From Glossina fuscipes (lineage: Eukaryota > Arthropoda > Insecta > Diptera > Glossinidae): a stretch of DNA of 64,000 nt. Below the pieces are notes generated by a model. The model was not told where the DNA came from and made no database searches. It saw nothing but the letters and a program-made list of their open reading frames with translations. Made by a program: the position numbers and the translations under genes. The stretch lies in NCBI RefSeq assembly GCF_014805625.2, contig NW_023998526.1, positions 134,334 through 198,333 on the forward strand, given 5' to 3'. Every line of letters begins with the position of its first letter. Position 1 is the stretch's first letter. This document shows, one piece after another, positions 21,888 through 31,914 of the stretch.

Positions 21888-23172
21888 TTAGTTTGGGGAA
21901 AAAGAAATCCATTCTTTTTCGGTAGATGGCTGCACTGATAGATTTTTCGTAAAGTATCGATCAAACAATTTCAGATTTATGCTCGTTGGAAAGGTGATAT
22001 TTCGCAGTAAAAAAAATTCTTTTGCTGTTTTTTGTTTGGTACATTCAGTTGTGAGTTACAGCGTGTTAAAAATGGAAGTGAACAAAGAGAAAATTCGGTA
22101 CATTTTACAGTTTTTCTTTGACAAAGGCGAAAATGCAAGCCAGGCGGCTAAAATTGTGAATGGTGTTTATGGTTCCGATACTGTAACAGCCAATTATACG
22201 CAATTTTGGTTTCGTAGATTCCGTTCAGGAATTTTTGATGTTAAAGATGCACCTCGCACAGGTAGGCCGGTTGACGAAAATGTCGATAAAATCGGAGAAA
22301 TGATCGAAGTTGACCGCCATGTTAGCAGTCGTAACATCGCCCAGGAGCTAAAAATCGACCATAAAACAGTTTTAAACCATTTACACAAAGCTGGATTCAA
22401 AAAGAAGCTCGATGTTTGGGTGCCACACCAATTAACAGAAAAAAACATGATGGATCGAATTTCCATCTGCGACGCTTTGGCCAAACGGAATGAGATAGAC
22501 CCATTTCTTAAACGGATGGTGACTGGAGATGAGAAATGGATCACATACGATAACCCTGTGCGAAAACGATCGTGGTCAAAGAGCGGTGAAGCCTCAAACG
22601 GTGGTCAAACCAGGACTAACGGCCAGGAAGGTTTTGCTATGCATTTGGTGGGACTGGAAGGGGATTATTTATTATGAGTTGCTTCCATATGGCCAAACGC
22701 TAAATTCTGATCTCTAATGTCAACAACTGGACCGTTTGAAGATAGTGATTGACCAGAAACGGCCAGAATTGGCCAACAGGAGAGGTGTCGTGTTCCACCA
22801 GGACAACGCTAGGCCACACACATCTACAGTGTCTCGCCAGAAACTTCGGGAGCTTGGTTGGGAAGTTTTAATGCATCCGCCATACAGTCCGGACTTGGCA
22901 CCAAGCGATTATCATCTTTTTCTTGCATTGCAAAATTTCTTTAATGATAAAAAATTGGAATCTAGGGAGGATTGTGAAAATCGACTACTAGAGTTTTTTA
23001 CAAATAGAGACCAGGACTTCTATGAGAGAGGCATTTTGAAGTTACTTTTAAAATGGCAACAAATCGTACAACAAAACGGTGCATATTTGACCCAAATCGG
23101 ACAATCCGAAGCATGTTAAGTAAAGTCCTGAAGTTCATATAAAAATAATGGATTTCTTTTTCCCCAAACTAA
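21888..23172 (+). mobile_element. Mariner element with perfect terminal inverted repeats
   Basis: The 1285-bp element has 26-bp terminal inverted repeats that match exactly (21888-21913 and 23147-23172, beginning TTAGTTTGGGGAAAAAG). A TA lies immediately outside each end (21886-21887 and 23173-23174), the normal mariner target duplication. The length matches the family's usual 1.3 kb. It sits inside the 3' coding part of an RTE LINE, so it is younger than that element. Intact ends mean it could in principle be mobilised by a transposase supplied elsewhere, although its own gene is broken. Confidence 0.95.
22072..23119 (+). pseudogene. Mariner transposase (mellifera-type), two lesions
   Basis: The start is the ATG at 22072 (MEVNKEKIRYIL). 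The N-terminal HTH region is intact (FDKGENASQAAKI, then DAPRTGRPV). The catalytic triad is present: TGDEKW, HQDNARPH, and YSPDLAPSDYHLF, the D,D34D spacing of mariner. The protein is broken twice: an extra base near 22594 shifts the frame, and a TAA at 22715-22717 stands where the family usually has Tyr. It ends with QNGAYLTQIGQSEAC at the TAA at 23117. Only two lesions in about 347 codons suggest fairly recent inactivation. The mellifera-type assignment is by resemblance. Confidence 0.92.
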
Positions 23173-23589
23173 TATTAAAAACCGGAATTTTGAGTGTTTT
23201 GGATACAGCGTACGTGAAAATGTAAATTCCCTAATAGTGATAGGCCGTAGCGAAGGGCTAGAAACTTCAGCAGGGTAGAGGCTTCAGCAGAAAGCAAATG
23301 TCGTGGCTGCGTAATTTTCGAAGTTTGACAGGACTCGGAACAATTGGTGAAATTATACACACAGCAAGAAGCCTAAAAAACTTTTGGGCTTTAGTTAATA
23401 GTATAACCTAGGCAATAATATTATATAAAGAACGTGATCACCTATATTCAATAATGGATAGAGTGTAAAAGGAGAACAGTTGTTGGGCAGATTCTCTACT
23501 ATTGAAAACATTTAGTATAGCACGATTCTTTTTTAAATAAAATTTACAATAAGTATTCTACCACTAAAAAGTCTCTGAGGCGTTTCAAC

Positions 23590-25150
23590 CTGCCAAGAGG
23601 TAAGGATCGTTAACGATAGAAAACTGAAGTTAAATGCGAATTATTCTATTCCAAAGGCCATTAGACCTGGCACTCGCGATTTCTTTAATTTCATCGTTTA
23701 GTTGTTGAAAGATGAGTTTTCGAATTAACCGTATTGCTTCATTCGACATATATTTAAAAACAAAATTGCGTTGTCAATCTGAGTTTTTCATGCATGAAAT
23801 CATCTCTTTCCTTTATAAAAAGCCACAATCACTCATACAAGCTAACAGTCCCCAATTTGAGATTTACACATTAACTTATGTATTCCAAGTGCCTATTGAT
23901 AGTCGAGGTCTCCTTCATTTTTTAAAAGCAGAGCTAGTTTACCGTCAAATTACAAATTTTCTATGGCGATAGCTACTTTCACAACATATCTGATGGCAAG
24001 CAATCCAATTAAAGTGGACAACAGTTCTTTAAACATTCTGACTTTATGTAACATTTCGGGTGGAGGTTTCACTGCTGACTGGCTGGACACATTATGTTCG
24101 ATACGTCCTGCGGTGGCTTGTGTATCATAGCCATTGTGTAATAAATAATGAGTTTTTCTTGGCCTAAAAGCCTTACACAAGAACGATTGACATTTCGCTT
24201 AGTTTTGGATATCGGCTCGATAATGTTTAGATTTATTGCTAACAGAATTCTAGAGAAGGATTGAGTTTATCTTATCAAAAATGTGGCGAAATTTTTGATA
24301 ACCAAATATGTACCTGCATGAGACTTTCAACTTCCTGGAAAAAAGAAGCAATCATTACCTCAACCTTAATTAGCTCCTCAGCAGAACAGAAAGGAGCGCT
24401 TTCGGAGATAAGCCGCTCACCCGAAATAACGTTGAGGATATGTTGAGAAGATGATGATGTTAGTCCGGTACGTTGTTTTAACACTCTGTTTTCGAAAGCC
24501 TATTTTCTTTTCTCCTTATATTTCGCCACATTAGGTGATTGTAAACCAGACTAATGCTCTGTACACTGTCGGAGCCTTTTTAGTCATAAGTTTCATGATC
24601 TTAAATCCGTATTGACAGTCTTTGAAGGCCTTCCCATAATGTTCTCGAAAAGTTAAACTATCATTTAATGTCGTTAAACTGTCAATAATATCCTGTCAGA
24701 TATCGAAGCGGTTCACATGATTGATATCAATTTCTTGAAAATAAAGGTCCATTTTTCGTGAGCAAAATAAACAGTATTCGTTTTGCTGGGGAAGTTGGCT
24801 TCTATTGAAAGATTATTCACAACGACTGGAAATGATGAGTCAGCGCACACTATTAAAAAATTATCAGCGTATTGAAAGATATGGGCTTCATCATCTTGAA
24901 GGCATCATCTTGCGATTTAACTGTGCGTAGACACAAGACAAGAGGATGATGCTCACCTGTCTTGTAGAATGCAACCACACAGATCAATTTTGCTTGCGCC
25001 TATTACCAACAAACAGTTAGATGACAAGTTTCAAGTCCACAAGCACATTTTTAGGCAACTTAAAAAGTTTAAAAAAATTCTACCAAACTTCATTAAGTAA
25101 ACGCAACGATAAACTTTGTTGACATCCAGGGATAGCATGACTACTCTTCT
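23590..25150 (-). mobile_element. I-like LINE remnant, copy 2 (RT to RNase H)
   Basis: Minus-strand blocks match copy 1 in order but are more diverged. The RT palm (24880-24820) reads QYADNF, so the second catalytic Asp is Asn. The RT C-terminus (24484-24275) reads QHILNVISGERLISES like copy 1, and the RNase H (24180-23950) has lost TDGS (ATAGR) but keeps LLAIRYVV. Sequence 23640-23800 matches the copy 1 region 1400-1540. No gag or EN is present. Copy 1 and copy 2 are related families rather than one duplication. Confidence 0.75.
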
Positions 25151-25440
25151 ACTACGACTACTCTTCACCCACTTATTAAAATAAATTAAAATAATTCAAT
25201 GTTAAAATAAAATTTTACGACAAATTTTGAATTTGGAATATAATAACTTCTTCTTCAATGTTTTTTCCTTTTATCATAACAAGACAATTATCACAAAAAC
25301 AATGGATATTTGATACGTTATCATGTTATCCACCTGTCTTGTTACCATATTAAAACAAAGAAATCTTTTTTTTTGTTCTTGAGCAAATTAACAAAAAAAT
25401 CCGCAGGAATCACGGCATAATCATCAAAATGGGATAGAAG
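25151..25440. other. Spacer between two LINE remnants
   Basis: AT-rich, with no ORF or repeat recognised. Confidence 0.5.
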
Positions 25441-25452
25441 ATGCAATTTTAT

Positions 25453-25836
25453 CTACAGTGTTGTTGTCAAGTATGCCCATTTGACTTGGCACCCAGAGAA
25501 AGTGAAAACAAAATATATCAGACTAATTTCCAATATATAGGCATAAGTTTTACCTGAGGGAAATGATTGCAAAGCCGATAAGACAGATTTACTGCATGAA
25601 GCTATAAGGAATTTCTTTTGAGGTTGAGCACTCGCGAAGCGGATGGCTTCTAGGATCGTAAGACATTCAGCTGAAAATATACTGCTACATGGGTGATTTG
25701 AGAAGTAGGCTTCTATGTTAATATCTGGAAACCAAACGCAGCTGCCTACAACATCGGTCCTAAGTCCACTAGTAAAGACGAGTGAAGAATGTTTCCATTT
25801 GAGAATCAAGAGGAATTTTGAATAAACTATGTACAC
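25453..25836 (-). pseudogene. LINE RNase H, catalytic Asp residues lost
   Basis: The fold signature SSIFSAECLTILEAIRFA keeps the catalytic Glu, and CSKSVLSALQSFPS follows. The first Asp (normally in TDGS) reads SGLR and the second (normally DSKS) reads CSKS, so the active site is gone. The C-terminal part (FSGCQVKWAYL) lacks the usual His box. Confidence 0.75.
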
Positions 25837-25950
25837 CAGTTCCTAGACTATTGTCATTAAAGAATTTTAAAGAAGAAGAGAAAGGAATTGAGTGATATGA
25901 AGTTGTAATTGAAAGGTAAGCCCGGATGATTCTCAAAAGACAAAATGTTA

Positions 25951-26517
25951 TTAGATAAAAAATTGGCAAGTAAACGAAATCTTTCTTGTCATTGTTCCAA
26001 GCTTAGAGTGTGCGTAGAATTCATGCCAACACAATCCAGACGAAGGCATATCCGTTGCATTCTCGCATAATGATCGCTTATTAGATACAAGGATTTCCAC
26101 ACCGCCACCATGAGAGGAGTTGTCGACACGATCAAACCTAACCACAGTGTAATTTTTAATAGAAAAAGCATCATGAGGTTTAAAAAAAGTTTCAGAAAGA
26201 CAGGCCACGGAGATGTCATTATAATAAAGATATTGTTCAAGTTGTTTTAATTTGTCACGTACCTTAGTGCAATTAAGTTGAGCTATTGAAAGTGAATAGG
26301 GGTACAAACCAGAAGGGGAACCCTGGTTTAGAATACTTATGTGAAGATCGAGAGACAAGCGTATGGCGGAGTAAATAGAAGTAGAATTTGGCTTAGAGGA
26401 CGGCTGGATATTATGTAATTTTTGAATACGATCAGAGATTTGAGATAAGTTAGAGGAAGTGTTATAATCATTGACCACTTCATAATCGAAAGGAATATTA
26501 TCTGTGATGGGTGTCAC
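25951..26517 (-). pseudogene. LINE endonuclease N-terminal half
   Basis: The 188-codon open stretch has about 85 residues of gag-like or linker sequence, then the APE-type EN start: AQLNCTKVRDKLKQLEQYL, SETFFKPHDAF with the catalytic Glu, and FDRVDNSSHGGGVEILVS. The rest of EN, including the GDFN and SDH motifs, is missing. Its 3' side joins RNase H after about 110 bp. Confidence 0.75.
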
Positions 26518-27120
26518 AGTCTTGGGATTTGAAGATTTTTATATTGAAAGATGGAATGGTGATTTCAGGAGTTACCATCTTTTTGAATGACAAGCTATTA
26601 TTTGCGTGAGCGTAAGCACTTCGGCAAAAGGTGTGTATTTGCGGCTTCAAATGATCCGCTGCATCGTTTTTGGATTCAGTAATTTTTTTATAGGAAGGAA
26701 AAGTTTTCGAATTAGGTGAGTGGTCATCTCACAATTGACATTTTTCACCGAAACACCAGCGCTTGCACCATTGTAACGACAGCTCGACTTATGGTTTAAC
26801 CAGGACGTTAACGCCTTACAAACAAATGTGGAAGATCAAAACTCGTCCGAAAAAATTCCAACATACCCTGTCCAACGGCACATGCGAGTTAGAGGAACTG
26901 TCGGATTTATAAAAGCGCATGACTTCTGCAACATTGCAGAAGTTAGGTAAGGGATTGAATTTGGGCAGATTCCTGAGACTCGCGAGTTCGAGTGAATTTC
27001 AATTTCGTTGAAATCAGAGGGGATAGAAAGGGCACCATCAGAATTCGGACCGAATATACACGTTATAAATATTGTTATGCGAAGTATTGGCGGCAATAGA
27101 ATGTGCCGTAGCCGCATCGG

Positions 27121-29400
27121 AAAAAATCAATTTGTTTTTTTATTTTTAAAGACGAAAAACGTCTCCAAGTTATGGAAATCATAATATAAATTTTGGCCAA
27201 GTTCGATTATTGGTAACGCATTTTTCTTGAAATGGATAAAAACATTATACTCAATTCTGGTGTGGGCATAAGCTCTAGCACGAGGGATTTTGATGTCCGT
27301 ACTTTCGGGGGAAATGGTGCGTCTTTGTGGACAAACCATATTTCGCAGATTGAGTTGTGTAAATTTAGAGACGGTAAGTGTAGAAAAAGAAGTAGGCGAT
27401 GCTTTTTTTTGAAGGAAAAAAAAAAAAGAAAAAAAGAATTTTTTGTTGAGTGTGGCATTTACAAGTCAATTTTTCGAAAAGAAACAAAAACTCGATATTT
27501 TTTGTTTTTTTGGTGAAAAATAAAACGCCTCGCAGTTCAAACAAAAATTCGTTCAAAATTTCTCACATAGAAATAGAAAGTTTTTAAGAAATTTAGTAAT
27601 ATGTTTCTCGTTAAATCGCGATCTGGCGAAAGTAAACACACGAATAATTTCTAAATAAGTGAACAAGAAATTTGTTACAAAAGAGAGCTTGTGAAATTCA
27701 AGACTCTTTAAGAAAGTTGGTTAAAGAACTAGGAGAAGAAGATACAGAAGAAAGTTGACGAAAACAGAAAAAGAAAGCTGTGACAAAAAGTGAATTATAT
27801 TCAGAAAAAAACTGAATTATCTGAAATAGTCAAACATTGCAGCTTGGGAAAGGAAACATCGTTACCTCCCTCTGTGTAGTTCATCGTACTCAAAGAACAA
27901 CACCACAGACTCCGACTTTAGTCCACCTCATATTTGACTGTTTATCATCTCCCAGTCTACAAAACTCAATTAGCAACATATGATGTGGCCACAAGGATGT
28001 ACCGTCTCTCTCGCGATGCAGTTTGTTAAATGAGTGATTCTGACTGTCTAAGGCTTAATTTTGATTTTACTCTTACTAGTCTTTTAATCTGTTTAATTAT
28101 TTTATTTTCTTTTAAAATTAGAAAAATGCCTTTTTAATACGTAACACGAATGTACATTCGAGGACTCTTTAAAAAGGTGAGTTGAATTATTGTTAATTAA
28201 ATTAGTTATTTAATATTAACATTTTAATTCATTTTTTTTTTTTTTGTCTTAAACACAAATGTCATTATTTTAATTATTCATAATGATTATTCCTTATATT
28301 AAAATGTTTATTAACTAAATCGCTTTGTTTGTTACTGGCTGGCGAAGTAAGTTTACACATTACACTACACTTCCACCTTACATCACATACTTATTATAAA
28401 AATCCTTAGGGCAAATTCCTCTTTTGAACCCCCCAATTTCGGCGAGCTAGTCAAAATCTGTTTAGAGCCCTTTAAGTATGCTACATAAGCAGTCGAGCAG
28501 AGCCTGAGTGTGAAGTGATGTTTATTGAGTGAGATGAGTTATGCAATGGGATGTATTCCCAAATTATTGTCTTTTTTATTTGGATATAACGCACTTTTTG
28601 CGTCAGTTGCGTTGTAGAAACAGTAAATTGTTTGTTTTTGTTGTCGCTTTCCCTTTTGAAATGATTTCTCGTTTAATTTTAATTTTCAGTTATCGATGAG
28701 TTATTAAGGTGTGACTTTTGCACACTTTCACAGGATTTTTTATCACATTTTGGCGTGATAATAATCGTCAATCAGCAAGTAAAGATTCCACTTTTTGATC
28801 CGAGAAAAGAAATTGAGTCTTCTTAAAATTGGATTTGATTTTTTCTTTTTTTAATTATTTAATTTTCACGGAGAACACATTCTATCACAAGTATGATAAT
28901 AAAGAAATCTATGTAAATATAAACAAAAATCATACGGTTTGAGAAATAAAAATAAAGTCAACATGAATGTAAACAACAAATGTAGGAAAAAAGAGCATAC
29001 AAAAATTAACATAAAAGCATATTAAATTTTTGATTAATTATTCAAATAAAAGATAAAAAAAATGATTTTAAAAGAAAGGCATGTGGAATAGACTTGGCTG
29101 ATACATTTAAATGACGCAAAAGGATTGCTTAAAAGTTTTGATTTGAAAACGATATTTTAAGGTGAGAATAGATTGCAAACATTGCTTATTTTTCAACCAG
29201 CATTTGATTTAAAAAATAAAAAAGTAATCAAGAAAAGGGTAAAGGAAAAAGAAAAGCAACTTATTTTAAATTTAAAAGCTATTTAAACAATTTTATATTT
29301 CATTCACATTATTTTAACTTTTTTCCAAAAAATGAAAAAAGGCAATAAAGGTGATTATTTTTCATTTTAAAATATATTTGTCGAATCGTTTTATTAAGAG
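27121..29400. other. Low-complexity and unassigned stretch
   Basis: 27400-27560 is A/T-homopolymer-rich, and the ORFs there are low complexity (runs of K on one strand, F on the other). 27600-29400 shows no ORF, repeat or TE motif that I recognise. Confidence 0.5.
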
Positions 29401-29518
29401 TGGTTTTCAAATGACGGAACAATTAATAATAGTAGAGTCGCCGATGGCGTCATAAATTTTTTTCTAGTTTATAAGTTGACATATGGAAGAGGCCAATTAT
29501 CTTATAGGCCCATAATCC

Positions 29519-29555
29519 GTCGCTTCTCAGCCTTGTGGGTAAGATCAAAGTGTAA
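29519..29555 (+). ncRNA. U2 snRNA 5'-end fragment (pseudogene)
   Basis: These 37 bases match the first 37 nt of the strongly conserved U2 snRNA at 32 positions. Exact shared blocks are TCGCTTCTC and TAAGATCAAAGTGTA, the latter leading into the branch-point-binding region. Similarity stops there; the stems that follow in U2 are absent. Upstream, an ATATGGAAGA at 29481-29490 is about 30-38 bases before the start, where insect snRNA genes carry a PSEB-type element, so the fragment may derive from a genomic U2 copy with its promoter. It cannot make a working U2. The comparison is from memory of U2. Confidence 0.75.
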
Positions 29556-29627
29556 ATTTTCAAAAATGTTTCATTTGTAAATTTCAAAATATTTATTTGT
29601 TTTCACACTAATTTGGCTACAGTAATA

Positions 29628-30235
29628 TTTTTTTTTTTTTCGGTATTTTGAATGGAGGGGGACTATGCCATTAGATTTGTGGCTTATATGTCCAGATAAT
29701 ACATTATCGTAATTTTTGGTCACAATTATGTACAAAACGTAACAAAAAAGGAGCGGCCGTAATAACTGGAGCCAGCATTTTAAGTGTAATTATGTGTGTG
29801 TGTGTGTAATTGTGCTTGTTGAGTTCTTGAAAGTCAAACAGTGTTGCAAACTTTGGCTGAAAACGAAAAAGGAATGCTATGGTAATAGATGATTGAACGC
29901 AAAAACAAAAGAAAAAAAAGGAAAGAAGAGGGAAAAAAACAATTCTAAAAGGATAAATTAGTTTTTTAATAAAGCAAGTTAGTTCCCCGAGATGACGTAC
30001 ATCTTTTGTTGCAAAGAGATCGAGGAGACAGCCATAACTTGAAGAAGCTAAAGGAATCTCTAATGCCATCAAACCTGTGACATCTGAAGATTAGATGCTC
30101 AGCAGACTCAACATTACAAACTTCACAAACATAACATGGTATAGCACGAATCATTTTTAAATAAACTATCATAAGTCTGAGCAATCATGAGTCTATAAGA
30201 AATGTTGGTTTTCTAGGAATTAAAAGAAGATACAG
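29628..30235 (-). mobile_element. 5'-truncated I-like LINE, sister of copy 1
   Basis: This carries the same 3' UTR as copy 1 (ATTTGTGGCTTATATGTCC, a (TG)n run, GAGCGGCCGTAATAACTGG) and the same C-terminal Cys/His block (30184-29966: VCEVCNVESAEHLIFRC). The A-tail lies at 29628-29640. Identity with copy 1 ends at 30235, equivalent to about 1352 in copy 1. The coding part is frameshifted. 5' truncation is the normal outcome of incomplete target-primed reverse transcription. Confidence 0.88.
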
Positions 30236-30530
30236 AAAAAATTGCACTTCGAAAGGCAATCGTACAAATTGATCTCGAGACTTGGGGCGGCTGTGGCACC
30301 CAAATCAGAGGGCTTGTCGATAGTCTGTTTACTAGGCGGAATTAAAACGTTTGCTTAACTTCTCCGTTAGCAGATAAAAGAATATTATTCTCACCCGTCC
30401 TTGATCTCTTGGTGTGCCCAGTGGCGTTCATGTAAAAATCTTCAAAACAGTCTCTATCAGTAGTTATAAGATCAGACCCAGTCTCCACAGGGAGACGGGC
30501 TGATGTTGTTTTGGTTGTTATCACAAAAAA
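30236..30530 (-). other. 60-codon ORF abutting the truncated LINE
   Basis: The ORF 30524-30342 (MITTKTTSARLPVETGSD) runs toward the LINE junction in the same orientation and, past a stop, continues as PLIWVPQPPQVSRS. I do not recognise it. It could be the 5' part of a gag joined to the 3' end of the element by an internal deletion, or unrelated flanking sequence. Confidence 0.3.
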
Positions 30531-31829
30531 AAGAAAAAATCACAACAAAAAAAAAAAAAATTGAATATATGTATTGCTTCTTAATTTTTCTTTCACGAGA
30601 GATTCCTCTTCCTTCCCTCCTTTTCTGCCTTTAAAATTGCTTTCTTTGGTTATTTTATTACTTAGTATACATAGATCTTTTTTCTTCTCCTTGAACATTC
30701 AGCGAGAAAACAATATATGATGACTCGCCGTGTAATAAAAACAAATAAAAGAGTATGCAGATGTACGTATTTAGGGAGAAACACAATGAGGCGTTATTCC
30801 TAATTTAGGGTTGAGACTTCAACTTTGTCTACTTTTTACGAATCTTTATAAGAACTGACGAATCATAGCGTTTTACATACGCATAAAACAAAAAGAAAAA
30901 AATGATGATAGTTTCTATTAAGTTTTAAAGCTATTTTTCTAATTTATGTTTATCTTACATTAATGTGCATTTTTTATATTTTGTGATTGACAATTGCGAT
31001 TTATACTGTGCATTATTAGTAAGATATTAAAAACAAGCAATGAAAACCATTTATTTTAAAATTGAAATATATTCATCAAATTGTTTTAGAGAGAGATAAA
31101 TGGTAATAATAAAAAACAAAAATATTGCTGATGTATACATTTACATGTATCCAATTAATATTCTTTATCACTAATCTATAAACAAGTTTATTTACTTTTA
31201 TATTAACTTTTCAGTATTATTTTTCACGAATTTGTTGTTTGCACTTTCAGTGCTTTATTTTTATTTTGAAAACCAAATATTTTTGTTTACTATTTTCTAT
31301 TAAAGAATATGGTAGCGCTGTTGCAGAATGCTTTTACCAGTTTTTAATCCGAAAACAAAAATGGCGCTTGATCTTGTCAACACTCTGCGGCTGTAAAACC
31401 GTGATTTAAAGTAAAATTTTTCATAAAATGGAAGGCAAATTTAGTTTATAAATATTTATACATATTTCTTACATATATATATATGTTATGTACATAATCT
31501 ACAAATTTGTAGCGCATAAAATTTACAAATTGAATGTATCTCCCGCGCGTGTCAATATAAGCAAAACTTTATTGTGTCAGTTCCCTTACGGTTTGGCTCG
31601 TTGTGACGAAACTTTTTGATATTTGCCAACCGCTGCAGAAACATTTTAATCTACTAACTGTATGCATATGGTAAGGCAAAAGCAGCTGAGTAATAAGAAT
31701 ATAGTAGTTGTATGTGCACTTGTCATTGTGCGGTAGTAAATTTAATGTGGTTTTTAAAAAAGATAATCCAAATTTTCCAGAAATAATCAAGAGGTACGTT
31801 TATAAAATAATTACAATTTGCTACAAAAG
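30531..31829. other. Stretch 3' of the FSIP2-like gene, nothing recognised
   Basis: A run of A at 30550 and TA-rich sequence near 31470 are the only simple features. No ORF shows a domain. Confidence 0.5.
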
Positions 31830-31835
31830 TTTATT
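31830..31835 (-). terminator. Candidate polyadenylation signal of the FSIP2-like gene
   Basis: The minus strand reads AATAAA here, about 80 bases past the TGA at 31915-31917. It is the nearest canonical signal downstream of the stop. The cleavage site was not identified. Confidence 0.55.
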
Positions 31836-31914
31836 TAAAATGTCAGATCTAATTAAAAGAGAAACCGTAAGGAATTAGTAGAACAATAGTAACTGGTTGG
31901 ATTTCCTTTTTAAC

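Larger units (their letters stand above)
18540..23408 (+). mobile_element. Degenerate RTE-clade LINE, split by a mariner
   Basis: Plus-strand blocks in order are: endonuclease start (WNVRSLYEAGKFHN, 18563), more EN (MEKIETFYSEL at 18749), a non-RTE stretch of about 1.1 kb (18905-20018), EN end with SDHNLLAARIKL (20019-20270), RT fingers (20690-21136), RT palm with YRDDATILAD (about 21360), and RT C-terminus (21393-21735). After a mariner insertion the 3' coding end resumes (MSWLRNFRSLTGLG, near 23300) and stops at about 23408. Multiple stops and frameshifts show it is dead. In the family EN nicks the target and RT copies element RNA there. Confidence 0.85.
25441..27120 (-). mobile_element. 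I-superfamily LINE of a second family, RT deleted
   Basis: From the right: a gag fragment (27117-26836), a zinc-knuckle segment (about 26800-26700, ending in a HSPNSKTFPS-like reading), endonuclease (26517-25951) and RNase H (25836-25453). EN is followed directly by RNase H, so the whole RT, normally some 500 codons or more, is missing. EN keeps SIAQLNCTKVRDKL and ACLSETFF, with NSSHGGGVEILVS further on. RNase H keeps AECLTILEAI but has lost both surrounding catalytic Asp (SGLRTD and ASCSKS). Codon-level similarity to the other I-like copies is low, so this is a different family. Confidence 0.75.

Noticed and set aside
22194..22544. 116-codon minus-strand ORF inside the mariner
   Set aside because: It is the antisense shadow of the transposase coding region.
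27207..27556. Several overlapping ORFs of 60-94 codons on both strands
   Set aside because: They are made of homopolymer A/T runs that read as Lys or Phe stretches; no domain or codon signal supports coding.
28110..28175. Mini-exon between a CTTTTAAAATTAG acceptor and a GTGAGT donor
   Set aside because: Splice-like motifs are common in AT-rich DNA; there is no partner exon or open frame to support it.
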